NCBI RefSeq assembly: GCF_036075115.1
Contig: NZ_CP107958.1
Span: 6,882,001-6,946,000, forward strand
DNA length: 64,000 bases
Origin: Streptomyces sp. NBC_00377
GTDB lineage: Bacteria > Actinomycetota > Actinomycetes > Streptomycetales > Streptomycetaceae
Reading direction: 5' to 3'
The translations under genes were made by a program, and so were the position numbers. How positions within the stretch are numbered: position 1 is the first letter of the stretch; every line of letters starts with the position of its first letter. Below are positions 41,176 to 50,216 of this stretch, one piece after another. A model generated the notes under the pieces. The model worked only from the letters and a program-made list of their open reading frames with translations, was not told where the DNA came from and did no database searches.

Positions 41176-42661
41176 AGACGCTCATCGGCCGGTCGTACGG
41201 CCCGATCGGCATCGGCAGCCGCGAGCTCCCCGTCAGATGGCGGTCGACGGCCGACGCCACCGCCCGCCCCTCCGCGATGGCCCACACGATCAGCGACTGC
41301 CCGCGCGCCGCGTCCCCCGCGGCGAACACACCGGGGACGTTCGTGGCGAAGGCGCCGTCCCGCGCGATCGTGCCGCGCGGCGCCAGCGTCACCCCGAGCT
41401 GCTCGACGAGACCGTCCTCCCGGTCGGGCCCGGAGAAGCCGAGGGCGAGCAGGACGAGGTCGGCGGGGAGCGCCCGCCCGGTGCCCTCCACCGGCCTGCG
41501 CCGCTCGTCGACCTCGACGAGATGCAGCGACCGTACGTGTCCGGTCTCGTCGCCGGTGAAGCGGAGCGTGGACGCCGCGAACAGCCGCGCGTCCGCGTCG
41601 GCCGCCGGCGCGGACTCCAGGTCGCGCGCCTCCTCGTGCGCCGCCGAGAGCCGGTAGACCTTGGGATACGTCGGCCAGGGGTCGGTGTCCTCGTCGCGCT
41701 CCGCGCCGGGCTGCGCGTAGATGTCCAGCTGGGTCACCGAAGCGGCTCCCTCACGCACCGCCGTGCCCAGACAGTCGGCGCCCGTGTCGCCGCCGCCGAC
41801 GATGACGACGTGCTTTCCCGCGGCGGACATCGGGGACGCCTTCAGGTCCCCCTCATTGACCCGGTTGGCCAGCGGCAGATACTCCATCGCCTGCTGGATG
41901 CCGGTCAGTTCCCGGCCGGGGACGTGCAGTTCACGCCACTCGGTCGCGCCGGTGGCGATCACCACGGCGTCGTAGCGGACCCGTAGATCCGCGGCCATGA
42001 CGTCCCGCCCTATGGTGGTCGAGGTGCGGAACTTCGTGCCCTCGGCCCGCATCTGCTCGATCCGCCGCTCCAGGTGGTGCTTCTCCAGTTTGAAGGCCGG
42101 GATCCCGTACCGCATCAGTCCGCCGATCCGGTCGTCCTTCTCGTACACGGCGACCGTGTGCCCTGCGCGCGTCAACTGCTGTGCCGCGGCGAGCCCGGTG
42201 GGACCGGAGCCGATCACCGCGACCGTCTTGCCGGACAGCCGGTCCGGTGGCCGCGGTGGTGTGAGGCCGTCGGCCCAGGCCCGGTCGGCGATGGCGACCT
42301 CGACGTTCTTGATGGTGACGGCCGGCTGGTTGATGGCGAGAACGCACCCCGCCTCACATGGTGCCGGGCACAACCGGCCCGTGAACTCGGGGAAGTTGTT
42401 CGTCGCGTGCAGCCGGTCGCCCGCCGCCCGCCAGTCCTCCCGGGACACCAGGTCGTTCCACTCGGGGATCAGATTCCCGAGCGGACAGGCGTCGTGGCAG
42501 AACGGAATGCCGCAGTCCATGCACCGGTCGGCCTGCCGGCTGACGATGGGCAGCAGCGCCCCGGGGACGTACACCTCGTCCCAGTCCCGGACCCGTTCCT
42601 CGACCGGTCGGCGTGGCCAGTCCTCACGGGGGGTGGTCATGAATCCCTTGGGATCGGCCAT
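41174..42661 (-). CDS. gltD: Glutamate synthase small subunit-like oxidoreductase
   Basis: This 495-residue protein starts at ATG 42661 (MADPKGFMTTPRED) behind GAGGAAG; the longer frame upstream was rejected. N-terminal Fe-S cysteines are in CMDCGIPFCHDACPLGNLIPEW and CPAPCEAGC. FAD binding is shown by VIGSGPTGLAAAQQLTRAGH, NADPH binding by VVIVGGGDTGADCLGTAVREG, and the C-terminal FAD block by GVFAAGDAARGQSLIVWAIAEGR. In GOGAT it passes electrons from NADPH to the large subunit. No gltB is adjacent on either side, so it may serve a remote gltB or act as an independent diaphorase-like reductase. Confidence 0.92.
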   Translation of the reverse strand: MADPKGFMTTPREDWPRRPVEERVRDWDEVYVPGALLPIVSRQADRCMDCGIPFCHDACPLGNLIPEWNDLVSREDWRAAGDRLHATNNFPEFTGRLCPAPCEAGCVLAINQPAVTIKNVEVAIADRAWADGLTPPRPPDRLSGKTVAVIGSGPTGLAAAQQLTRAGHTVAVYEKDDRIGGLMRYGIPAFKLEKHHLERRIEQMRAEGTKFRTSTTIGRDVMAADLRVRYDAVVIATGATEWRELHVPGRELTGIQQAMEYLPLANRVNEGDLKASPMSAAGKHVVIVGGGDTGADCLGTAVREGAASVTQLDIYAQPGAERDEDTDPWPTYPKVYRLSAAHEEARDLESAPAADADARLFAASTLRFTGDETGHVRSLHLVEVDERRRPVEGTGRALPADLVLLALGFSGPDREDGLVEQLGVTLAPRGTIARDGAFATNVPGVFAAGDAARGQSLIVWAIAEGRAVASAVDRHLTGSSRLPMPIGPYDRPMSV

Positions 42662-42885
42662 GGGCGTCTTCCTCGCGTACGCGTACGACAGGCCGAGCGT
42701 CATCGGGCGGCACTCTTTCGGCCACGATACGTCCGGTCGGGCCTCCACGCAGAGTGGGCGACAGCGCTTTCTCCACTGGGCGTACGGGCGTAGGGGCGTC
42801 CAGGCGTCCGGGGCCGGCGACCGGGTCCGGTGTCCGGGGCCGGGGCCCGAGCGCAAGTCCGTGCCGGGTCCGGGTCCGGGTCCGG

Positions 42886-43365
42886 TCAGACGAGGGCCAG
42901 GACGTACACGAGCGCCGAGGCGGCGGAGGCGACCGCGCGCACGTGGTTCCACCGTGTCCACTGGCGCAGGTAGGCCGGCCAGTAGGTGACGGCCTCCGGC
43001 GTGCCGGGTTCCAGCTTCGCCAGCGCCTCGTTGCGCGGCACGTTGGCCATCACGGTCACCCCGAACGCACCGCACAGATACAGCGCGCTGCCCAGCAGCA
43101 GGTGAACCGCCCCGTCGTCCGGCCACAGCACGAACGTCACCACTACGATCACCGCGCACAGCGCCGCAGCACCGAGGAAGAGGACCATGAAGGCCGGTGT
43201 CGTCGCCGAGGAGTTGATCGCGTTCATCGCCGCGACACCCTGCGCGGGCGGCAGGGCGGCGAGCCCTCGCATCACCAGGACCGAGAAGGCGCAGAAGACC
43301 CCGGCCATCAGTCCCGTGACCAGAGCGCCCAGCACCGCGAGCACCAGATACGGTCCATCGATCAT
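42886..43365 (-). CDS. DUF1772 (anthrone-oxygenase-like) membrane protein
   Basis: This 159-residue protein starts at ATG 43365 (MIDGPYLVLAVLGALVTGLMAGVFCAFSV-type). It has four membrane segments with LPPAQGVAAMNAINSSATTP and NVPRNEALAKLEPGT in the loops, which are typical of DUF1772. Some family members are called anthrone oxygenases, but most have no shown activity. A GTG at 43383 would add six residues. It stands alone between gltD and a DUF2293 gene. Confidence 0.82.
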   Translation of the reverse strand: MIDGPYLVLAVLGALVTGLMAGVFCAFSVLVMRGLAALPPAQGVAAMNAINSSATTPAFMVLFLGAAALCAVIVVVTFVLWPDDGAVHLLLGSALYLCGAFGVTVMANVPRNEALAKLEPGTPEAVTYWPAYLRQWTRWNHVRAVASAASALVYVLALV

Positions 43366-43505
43366 GACAACGTCAACTCCCACCCGTCGAGTCGGGATCC
43401 TGCCCCGTACCGCCCTTCACCTCAAGTGAAATCCCGCTCATGATCGACGGCCATGGCCGGGACGCGCGACGGCATGCGCGGACGTCCACGGGACCGGCCT
43501 CCGCG

Positions 43506-44213
43506 CTACGCGACCGCCGCGTCCGTCCCCTCCCCACGCCACGCCCGCATCCGGGCCTCCACGTCCGCTGCGATCCGCCGACGGGCCTCGTGCCGCGGCA
43601 CGCCGCTCATCAGCAGCCGGTCGTACGGCGTGTCCAGATGGCGTACGGACGCCACGACCGCGCAGACGACAGCTCCTTCGGACAACGCCCGTCCGGCGGC
43701 ACTGCGTCCCACCCGGCCACTGCCCCGCAGGGAGGCGTGTGCCGCTATCCCGCGTGCCCGGTCCTCCGGGCAGCCGGGGAGCAGGCGCAGGATCTCCGCC
43801 GCGAACGCCTCCGTGAAGCGCGCGTCCTGCGCCGCCCGGCGCCGCGCGTCCCGTGTGCGGCGCCGCCGCCGCGCCTCGTCGTCCGCCAGGCACCGCTCCT
43901 CGGCCCGCGCGAGCGCCGCCTCCTCGACCAGGACGCCCTGACGCTCGTAACGCCCCTTGCGGCGGTTGAACCGGACCACCACCGCCGACAGCCGGCTCTC
44001 CTCCCGCGATCTGCGGGTCAGCGCCGTGTCACCGCGAGGCACGAACACCAGGTGCCCCAGATCGGCACAGTCGAGACAGCGTGGCGCGGCCTCCTCCAGA
44101 ACCAGCATCGACAGCGGCCCGCGACGGCATCCGGCGCAGTACTTCCGCCGAAGCGGCTGGACGACGAGAAGTCCGGTAGGGGACGCGGAGGTGGTGAGGG
44201 CTGCGGCTGCCAT
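43506..44213 (-). CDS. DUF2293 domain protein
   Basis: This 235-residue soluble, Arg-rich protein has an N-terminal zinc-ribbon-like motif (KYCAGCRRGPLSML...PRCLDCADLGHL, two CxxC pairs about residues 26-49). A basic helix (EARRRRRTRDARRRAAQDARF) and the DUF2293 core (FAAEILRLLPGCPEDRARGIAAHAS, then VRHLDTPYDRLLMSGVPRHEARRRI) follow. The basic character and zinc ribbon suggest nucleic-acid binding; no activity is known. Confidence 0.82.
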   Translation of the reverse strand: MAAAALTTSASPTGLLVVQPLRRKYCAGCRRGPLSMLVLEEAAPRCLDCADLGHLVFVPRGDTALTRRSREESRLSAVVVRFNRRKGRYERQGVLVEEAALARAEERCLADDEARRRRRTRDARRRAAQDARFTEAFAAEILRLLPGCPEDRARGIAAHASLRGSGRVGRSAAGRALSEGAVVCAVVASVRHLDTPYDRLLMSGVPRHEARRRIAADVEARMRAWRGEGTDAAVA

Positions 44214-44273
44214 AGCGGCTTCATTCCCCTTCCCGGACGCGGCAGCACCTGGTCACGGGCCTACTCGTCCGGG

Positions 44274-44335
44274 GCATCCGGCATCCACGCATCCGGCATC
44301 CACGTATCCGGGCATCCACGCATCCGGGCATCGAG
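44274..44335. repeat. Four 15/16-bp tandem repeats
   Basis: GCATCCGGCATCCAC occurs twice (44274-44288, 44289-44303), followed by 16-bp variants GTATCCGGGCATCCAC (44304-44319) and GCATCCGGGCATCGAG (44320-44335). The array ends 26 bp before the kinase-like gene and lies in the divergent promoter region. Confidence 0.93.
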
Positions 44336-44361
44336 GCGGCCGGACCGGTGCCTGACGCATC

Positions 44362-45003
44362 ATGGGCCGTGTGCGACTCGAAGCGATCACCTGGGAACGG
44401 CTCGGCGACGCCCTCGCCGAGCGGCTGCTCGACCTGAAACCGGCCGACGGCGGCGCCTGGCCGCGCATCGCCTTCGACGGCGCCCCGGCGGCCCGACCCG
44501 CAGACCTCGCCGAGCGTGTCGCCGAGGCGCTGCGCGTCCGCGGCCGCCCTTCGTATGCCGTGGACACGCACGGTTTCCTGCGCGCGGCCTCCCTCCGCCT
44601 GGAGTACGGCCGTCACGACGTCGAGGCCTACTACGACGGCTGGTTCGACACCGGCGCCCTGTGGCGCGAGGTGTTCGGTCCCCTCGAACCGGGCGGCGAC
44701 GGGCGGATCCTGCCGGATCTCCGGGACCCCGTCACCGACCGTGCGACCCGCAGCCCGCACGTCCGGCTCCCGGCCGGCGGCTTCCTTCTCCTGCACGGCC
44801 CCCTTCTTCTGCGGCACTGGTTCCCCTTCGACCTGACGATCCACGTCCTCCTCTCCCCGGCGGCCCTGCGCCGACGCACCCCCGAAGCCGATCACTGGAC
44901 GCTGCCCGCCTTCGAGCGCTACGCCCAGGAGACCGATCCCGCCGCCGTGGCCGACGTCGTCGTCCGCGCGGACGACCCCCGCCACCCGGCCTGGGGTGGC
45001 TGA
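44362..45003 (+). CDS. Uridine-kinase-like protein with degenerate P-loop
   Basis: This 213-residue protein begins MGRVRLEAITWERLGDALAE; GTG 44371 is a possible start. It follows the uridine-kinase layout: strand plus P-loop position (WPRIAFDGAPAARPADLAE), YAVDTHGFLRAASLRLEYG, DVEAYYDGWFDTGALWREVFGPL and FLLLHGPLLLRHWFPFDLTIHV. The expected GxxGxGK(S/T) is GAPAARPAD, with no Lys-Ser/Thr. The protein therefore may not bind nucleotide in the usual way. Similar Streptomyces proteins share this change, as I recall. Confidence 0.78.
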   Translation: MGRVRLEAITWERLGDALAERLLDLKPADGGAWPRIAFDGAPAARPADLAERVAEALRVRGRPSYAVDTHGFLRAASLRLEYGRHDVEAYYDGWFDTGALWREVFGPLEPGGDGRILPDLRDPVTDRATRSPHVRLPAGGFLLLHGPLLLRHWFPFDLTIHVLLSPAALRRRTPEADHWTLPAFERYAQETDPAAVADVVVRADDPRHPAWGG

Positions 45004-45234
45004 CCCGCACTGCCGGACCGCAGGACGGCAGCGGCCGCCACCGGGCCGGACACACGGAGGGACACCCGATGGTCATGATCGGCCGAGCCGGTCATGTGTC
45101 CCGCCCCGCCCGAGTCGCCGCCCGCCTCCCCGCACCGGGAGCGTCTGCTCCAGTCCGCCCCGGCCCGCCCGCCGCTGTCAGGGGCGGCCGCCGGCCGGAC
45201 GGGCGCGGCCGCCGGCCGGACGGGGCGGGGTCGC

Positions 45235-46362
45235 TCAGAGCCAGCCGTTGCGCCTGAAGCCGCGGTACAGGACCCAGCAGGCGACGGATATCACGCCGAT
45301 GACCACGGGGTAGCCGAACCTCCAGTGCAGCTCCGGCATGTTGTCGAAGTTCATGCCGTACACGCCGCAGACCATCGTCGGTACGGCGATCACCGCGGCC
45401 CAGGCGGTGATCTTCCGCATGTCCTCGTTCTGGGCGACGGTGACCTGTGCCAGGTGCGCCTGAAGGATCGAGTTGAGCAGTTCGTCGAAGGCGGCGATCT
45501 GCTCAGTGGCGCGCAGCAGATGGTCGGAGACGTCCCGGAAGTACGCCTGTATCTCCGGGTCGACCACCCGGACCGGCCGGTCGGCGAGGTCCAGGAGCGG
45601 ACGGGAGAGCGGCACCACCGCGCGCTTCAGCTGGAGGAGTTCACGCTTGAGCTGGTAGATGCGCCCCGGGTCCGCGCGTGCGCCGTTCGCCGCGAAGACG
45701 TCGGTCTCGACCTGGTCGATGTCCATCTGCACCGCGTCGATGACGTTGAGGTAGTCGTCCACCACATGGTCCGCGATCGCGTGCAGCACCGCCGACGGTC
45801 CCTTGGCCAGCTGCGCCGCGTCGGATTCCAGCTCCTCCCGCAGCGGGCCCAGCGAGCCGTGCCGTCCGTGGCGCACCGTGATCACGAAGTCCCGGCCGAC
45901 GAACACCATGATCTCGCCGGTGTCGACCACTTCGCTGGTCGCCGTGAGCTCCTCGTGCTCGACGTAGCAGACCGTCTTGAACACCGCGAACAGCGTCTCC
46001 CCGTACCGCTCGACCTTCGGCCGCTGATGGGCCTCGACGGCGTCCTCGGCCGCCAGGGGATGCAGGTCGAAGAGTTCGGCGATGCCCGCGAACTCGTCGT
46101 TCGTCGGCTCGTGCAGACCGAGCCACACGAAGCCGTGACCGCTCTTGCGCACCCGCTGCACCGTGTCCACCAGGTCGCCGCCGTGCGGGGCACGGACCCC
46201 CTCCCGGTACGTCACGCAGTTCACGACCGAGGAACCGAGCGGGGATCGCGCGGGATGGCTCAGGTCGACCCGCGGGCGTCGCCGGGCCAGCCGCGCCACC
46301 CTGCGCAGGCCACCGACCCTCCCGAGTCCGGTGACCTTCCGCAGATTCCCTGCCATGGTCAT
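45235..46362 (-). CDS. corA: CorA-family magnesium/cobalt transporter
   Basis: This 375-residue protein starts at ATG 46362 behind AAGGAG. The large N-terminal cytoplasmic domain includes FVWLGLHEPTNDEFAGIAELFDLHPLAAEDAVE and a long stalk helix region (LKRELLQLKRAVVPLSRPLLDL, EQIAAFDELLNSILQAHLAQVTVAQNEDMRKITAWAA). Two C-terminal membrane helices follow, with the YGMNF signature of the selectivity loop. It is a homopentameric divalent cation channel. The first 40 residues are very basic. Confidence 0.93.
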   Translation of the reverse strand: MTMAGNLRKVTGLGRVGGLRRVARLARRRPRVDLSHPARSPLGSSVVNCVTYREGVRAPHGGDLVDTVQRVRKSGHGFVWLGLHEPTNDEFAGIAELFDLHPLAAEDAVEAHQRPKVERYGETLFAVFKTVCYVEHEELTATSEVVDTGEIMVFVGRDFVITVRHGRHGSLGPLREELESDAAQLAKGPSAVLHAIADHVVDDYLNVIDAVQMDIDQVETDVFAANGARADPGRIYQLKRELLQLKRAVVPLSRPLLDLADRPVRVVDPEIQAYFRDVSDHLLRATEQIAAFDELLNSILQAHLAQVTVAQNEDMRKITAWAAVIAVPTMVCGVYGMNFDNMPELHWRFGYPVVIGVISVACWVLYRGFRRNGWL

Positions 46363-46641
46363 CTGGGTCTCCTTGCGTGAATCTCCGTGTCGCGTTCCTG
46401 CGCCCTGGCGAGCCAGTCTGCCAGGCCCGCGCAGACCGCAGGTAAGCCTGTGGAAAGGGCAGGTTCCGCTTTGTTCCCGCCTGTGGACGGCCCGTACCCC
46501 GCTCGGTCCGCGAGACCGGAGGCAGCCCTTCCCGGTCCGGCCACCCGCGTCGCCGCCGTACCGGAGCCCGGCTGTCCCCGCACTCCGATCCCGGCCGCGT
46601 CGACAGCGCCGGGCAAGCGGGACAACTGGGATGATCGACAC

Positions 46642-47436
46642 ATGACGCGATCCGACGGGTACCTGCTCGACAACCGGCAGTCCGAGGCGGGGGAGCGCTT
46701 CGACGCCTTCGCCGCCCTCTTCGACGCCACGACGTTCCGCCACCTCGACGGGTTCGGGATCGGAGCCGGCTGGCGCTGCTGGGAGGCCGGCGCCGGGGGC
46801 ACCTCCGTGGTGTCCTGGCTGGCCAAGAAGGTCGGGCCGACGGGCAAAGTCCTGGCGACCGACATCGACACCTCCCGGCTGACGTCGGCCGCCCGCCCGC
46901 CGGTCGAGGTACGCGTGCACGACCTCGGTGTCGAGGAACCGCCGATGGAGGGCTTCGACCTGGTGCACGCCCGGCTCGTCCTGGTCCATGTTCCCGACCG
47001 GGAGCGGGCGTTGCGATCCATGGCCAAGGCCCTGCGACCAGGAGGACGGCTCCTGATCGAGGACGCGGACCCAGCTCTGCAACCTCTGCTCTGCCCCGAC
47101 GAGCACGGTCCCGAACAGCAGTTGGCGAACCGTTTGCGGCACGGCTTCCGCAAGCTGCTCGCCGGTCGCGGCGCCGACCTCTCCTACGGTCGCAAGCTTC
47201 CGCGCCTGCTGCGTGAGGCCGGGTTGACCAGGGTCGAGGCCGACGCCTACTTTCCCGTCACCTCGCCCGCCTGCGCGGCCCTGGAGTCCGCGACGGTCCG
47301 CGAGATCCGCGGCGAGCTCGTCGAAGCGGGACTCGCGACGGACGAAGACATCGACCGGCATCTGGCGAACGTCGCCGCCGGTGGCATGGACCTGGCCACG
47401 GCTCCGATGATCTCGGCCTGGGGACGCAAGGGCTGA
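46642..47436 (+). CDS. SAM-dependent methyltransferase
   Basis: The 264-residue product starts at ATG 46642 (MTRSDGYLLDNRQSEAGERFDAF). Its core has WRCWEAGAGGTSVVSWLAKKVGPTGKVLATDID (motifs I-II), FDLVHARLVLVHVPDRERAL and ALRPGGRLLIEDADP. It resembles methyltransferase-domain proteins of the UbiE/COQ5-like class. The lid region KLPRLLREAGLTRVEADAYFPV follows. Substrate unknown. It is divergent from corA across a 279-bp gap that must hold both promoters and shows no other feature. Confidence 0.87.
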   Translation: MTRSDGYLLDNRQSEAGERFDAFAALFDATTFRHLDGFGIGAGWRCWEAGAGGTSVVSWLAKKVGPTGKVLATDIDTSRLTSAARPPVEVRVHDLGVEEPPMEGFDLVHARLVLVHVPDRERALRSMAKALRPGGRLLIEDADPALQPLLCPDEHGPEQQLANRLRHGFRKLLAGRGADLSYGRKLPRLLREAGLTRVEADAYFPVTSPACAALESATVREIRGELVEAGLATDEDIDRHLANVAAGGMDLATAPMISAWGRKG

Positions 47437-47542
47437 GACGCGGGCGCTGAGGCATCGGGCGCGAAGTGGCGGGGCCGGTCGGTGGCCCCTTCCCGACACG
47501 GTGACCTCAGGCGGTGCCTATGGGGTGCCTCATGCGGTGACC

Positions 47543-48784
47543 TCAGCGGATGTCGACCCTGCCGCGCGTCGGCGCCGTCTCGTCATCCGGCGTGGGTGGT
47601 CTGCCGCCCACGCGTTCCACCGCCTGAGCCCCCGCCCGGCACCCCTCGGACACCGCGGCCTCCGGGTCGGCGCCCGTGAGCAGCGCCGCCAGGAACGCTC
47701 CCGTGAAGGCGTCACCGGCGCCCGTGGTGTCCGAAGGCGCCGCCGGAGCGGCGGGAACGCGGGCGAGGACGGTGCCGTCGCGGGCGACCAGCGCACCGTC
47801 GGCACCCTGTTTGGAGACCACCAACGGGACGAGTCGACTCAGTGCGGCCGCCGCGCCCACCGCGTCGGGCACCCCGGTCAGCAGACAGGCCTCGTCACGG
47901 CTCGGCAGCAGGACGTCCACGTCCTCCACCAGCGACAGGAAACGGTCGACGCCCAGCTCCACCAGGAAGCCGGCCGACGCCGGGTCGAGACTCACCGGCA
48001 CTCCACGCGCGCGTGCCGACGCCGACGCCGTACGGACCAGCGCCCGCCCGGACTCGGAGAAGAGGAGGTAGCCCGACAGGTGCACTCGGCCGACCCCGTC
48101 GAGAAGCACGTCCGACCAGTCGCCGGGGCCGAGCCGCAGGGACGCGCCGCTGTCGGTGAGGAAGGTCCGCTCGGCCGCCGCGCCGGTGTCCACCAGGCAG
48201 ATCACCGTCCCGGTGGCCGCCTGCGGGTCGACGACCAGCCGGGGCCGTACCCCGCAGGCGGTCAGCTCCCGTTCGTGCCAGGCCGCCGCGTCCGCGCCCA
48301 CCCGGCCGAGCAGCCGCACATCGGTGCACCCCCAGTGGGCCGCCCAGCACGCCACGTTGGCGCCCGCGCCGCCCGGCAGGGTCCTGATCACGGAGGCCGT
48401 GTCCGTCCCCGATGCCAGCGGCCCCCGATGCCGGGCGACGATGTCCGTCACGACGTCCCCCACCACCAGCAGCGCCCCGCTTACCGGACGCCCGGCGGCG
48501 AACACCCCGGCCGCCCCCGTTGCACCCGAGCCCGAGCCCGATCGGGACCGGGACCCGGTACCCGAGCCGTGCCCCGGTTCGGGGCCGGACTCCGCTCCAG
48601 GCCTTGAGCCGTGCAGCGTCCCCGGCCCGGACTCCGCTCCCGAGCCTGAGCCGCGCATCGCCGCCCAGCCGGACCCCGCTCCGGACCCCGCCCCCGATCT
48701 GGACCCCGCGCCCGCGCCCGCATCCCGGGTCACGGCATCCTGGTCGTCGTGACCGTCGGACGTCCCGTCCGGTGGGGCGGTCAT
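47543..48784 (-). CDS. psuK: PfkB-family pseudouridine kinase
   Basis: The ATG at 48784 overlaps the psuG stop (ATGA). The 413-residue protein has a Gly/Ser/Ala-rich N-terminal extension of about 100 residues with repeated GSGAGSG/ESGP units, then a normal PfkB kinase: LLVVGDVVTDIVARH, TLPGGAGANVACWAAHWG, GVDRFLSLVEDVDVLLPSRDEA and the C-terminal signature APSDTTGAGDAFTGAFLAALL with the catalytic Asp. With PsuG next to it, the substrate is most likely pseudouridine, phosphorylated at O5'. Without PsuG it would be called only a sugar kinase. Confidence 0.86.
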   Translation of the reverse strand: MTAPPDGTSDGHDDQDAVTRDAGAGAGSRSGAGSGAGSGWAAMRGSGSGAESGPGTLHGSRPGAESGPEPGHGSGTGSRSRSGSGSGATGAAGVFAAGRPVSGALLVVGDVVTDIVARHRGPLASGTDTASVIRTLPGGAGANVACWAAHWGCTDVRLLGRVGADAAAWHERELTACGVRPRLVVDPQAATGTVICLVDTGAAAERTFLTDSGASLRLGPGDWSDVLLDGVGRVHLSGYLLFSESGRALVRTASASARARGVPVSLDPASAGFLVELGVDRFLSLVEDVDVLLPSRDEACLLTGVPDAVGAAAALSRLVPLVVSKQGADGALVARDGTVLARVPAAPAAPSDTTGAGDAFTGAFLAALLTGADPEAAVSEGCRAGAQAVERVGGRPPTPDDETAPTRGRVDIR

Positions 48785-49689
48785 GCCTCGGCCCACGCCG
48801 TCGCGATCCGGGCCGCCAGCCGCACGTTGCCGCGCACCGCGGCAAGATTGGCGCTCAGGGACGCGCCGTCGGTGTGCCGGACCAGGTAGTCGAGCAGGAA
48901 CGGTGTGACGCCCTGGCCCGTGACGCCGGCCTCCTCGCACGCGTGCAGCGCGTCGGCCAGCACCCGCGCGTGCAGTCCGGGATCGAGCTGCTCCTCCTCG
49001 GGAACCGGGTTGGCGACGATCAGTGCCGACTCCGGCATGGCGAGCGCGTCCTGAGCCCGCATCACCTCGGCGACCTGCCGCGGGTCGGACACCGTCCAGT
49101 CCACGGGGTGTCCCGAGTCGGACAGGTAGAACCCGGGGAAGCGGTCGGTGCCGTACCCGGCGACGGCGACGCCCAGCGTCTCCAGCCGCTGCAAGGTCGC
49201 CGGCACGTCCAGGATCGACTTCACCCCCGCGCACACCACCGTGATCCGGGTGCTCGCCAGCAGCCCCAGGTCGGCCGACTCGTCCTGGGTGACCGTCCAC
49301 TGCCGGTGCACCCCGCCGAGCCCGCCGGTCGCGAACACCCGTACACCCGCGCGCGCCGCCAGCAGGGCCGTCGCCGACACGGTGGTCGCCCCGCTCGCCC
49401 CCGAGGCCACGGCGAGCGGCAGGTCCCGATGACCCAGCTTGCGGAATCCGTCCTCGTTGGCGACCCGCTCCAGCTGTTCCTTGTCGAGGCCCACATGGGG
49501 TCGCCCGTCCAGCACGGCGATCGTCGCCGGCACGGCGCCCCCCGCGCGTACGACCGCCTCCAGCTCCAGCGCCACCTGGAGGTTGCGCGGGCGGGGCAGC
49601 CCGTGCGAGATGATCGTGGACTCCAGGGCCACCACGGGTTGACGCGCGTCGACCGCGTCCCGCACCTCTTCCGACACCACCAGCACCAC
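48781..49689 (-). CDS. psuG: Pseudouridine-5'-phosphate glycosidase
   Basis: This 302-residue protein starts at GTG 49689, seven bases after AGGAGG. It carries the PsuG signatures VVALESTIISHGLPRPRNLQ, GAVPATIAVLDGRPHVGL, SGATTVSATALLAARAGVRVFATGGLGGVHR and DESADLGLLASTRITVVCAGVKSILD, with the metal- and substrate-binding residues intact. It splits pseudouridine 5'-phosphate to uracil and ribose 5-phosphate. It is translationally coupled to psuK, giving a complete two-step route for recycling pseudouridine from RNA. Confidence 0.94.
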   Translation of the reverse strand: MVLVVSEEVRDAVDARQPVVALESTIISHGLPRPRNLQVALELEAVVRAGGAVPATIAVLDGRPHVGLDKEQLERVANEDGFRKLGHRDLPLAVASGASGATTVSATALLAARAGVRVFATGGLGGVHRQWTVTQDESADLGLLASTRITVVCAGVKSILDVPATLQRLETLGVAVAGYGTDRFPGFYLSDSGHPVDWTVSDPRQVAEVMRAQDALAMPESALIVANPVPEEEQLDPGLHARVLADALHACEEAGVTGQGVTPFLLDYLVRHTDGASLSANLAAVRGNVRLAARIATAWAEA

Positions 49690-49787
49690 GCGCCCGCCTC
49701 CTGTCGTCGGTCTCCCCTCATCTCTGGCGGGCGGCGCGCCCGGCCAAACCCTTGCGGCCTGTGGGGCAGGACACCAGCCTGGGAGGT

Positions 49788-50216
49788 ATGACGGACAACA
49801 CGACACGTCTCGACCACGTCGTCCTCTGGGTGCGTGATCCGGTGGCAGCCGCCGAGTTCTACGCGAAGGCCGTCGGCCTGGAGCCCGTCCGGCTCCAGGA
49901 GTTCGCCGCCGGCGAGGAACCGTTTCCCTCCGTTCGCGTCAGCGAGGAGGCGCTCCTCGATCTCATGCCGTTGTCGATGGCGGAGCGGATGACGATGCTT
50001 CCCGGCGCCGCCGAGAGCTCCGGGCACCCCGTGAACCATGTGTGCCTCGCCCTGCCGAAGACCGGGTTCGACGCTCTCCGCGACCGCCTGGAGGAGCACG
50101 CCGTCCCGGTCTCGGACGTCTCGCACGGCTCCTTCGGAGCACGCGGCGACGCCACCCGCAGCTTCTACTTCCGCGACCCGGACGGCAACGTCGTCGAGGC
50201 GCGGCACTACGACTGA
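49788..50216 (+). CDS. VOC-family (glyoxalase/dioxygenase-like) protein
   Basis: The ATG at 49788 gives 142 residues: MTDNTTRLDHVVLWVRDPVA, then EFYAKAVGLEPVRLQEF, and the second half VNHVCLALPKTGFDALRDRL, ending TRSFYFRDPDGNVVEARHYD. Two beta-alpha-beta-beta-beta units with H10 and E138-type metal ligands fit the vicinal-oxygen-chelate fold. GGGAGG sits only one base before the ATG, so upstream GTG 49761 is possible. Substrate unknown. The end overlaps the convergent MFS gene by 10 bp. Confidence 0.83.
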   Translation: MTDNTTRLDHVVLWVRDPVAAAEFYAKAVGLEPVRLQEFAAGEEPFPSVRVSEEALLDLMPLSMAERMTMLPGAAESSGHPVNHVCLALPKTGFDALRDRLEEHAVPVSDVSHGSFGARGDATRSFYFRDPDGNVVEARHYD

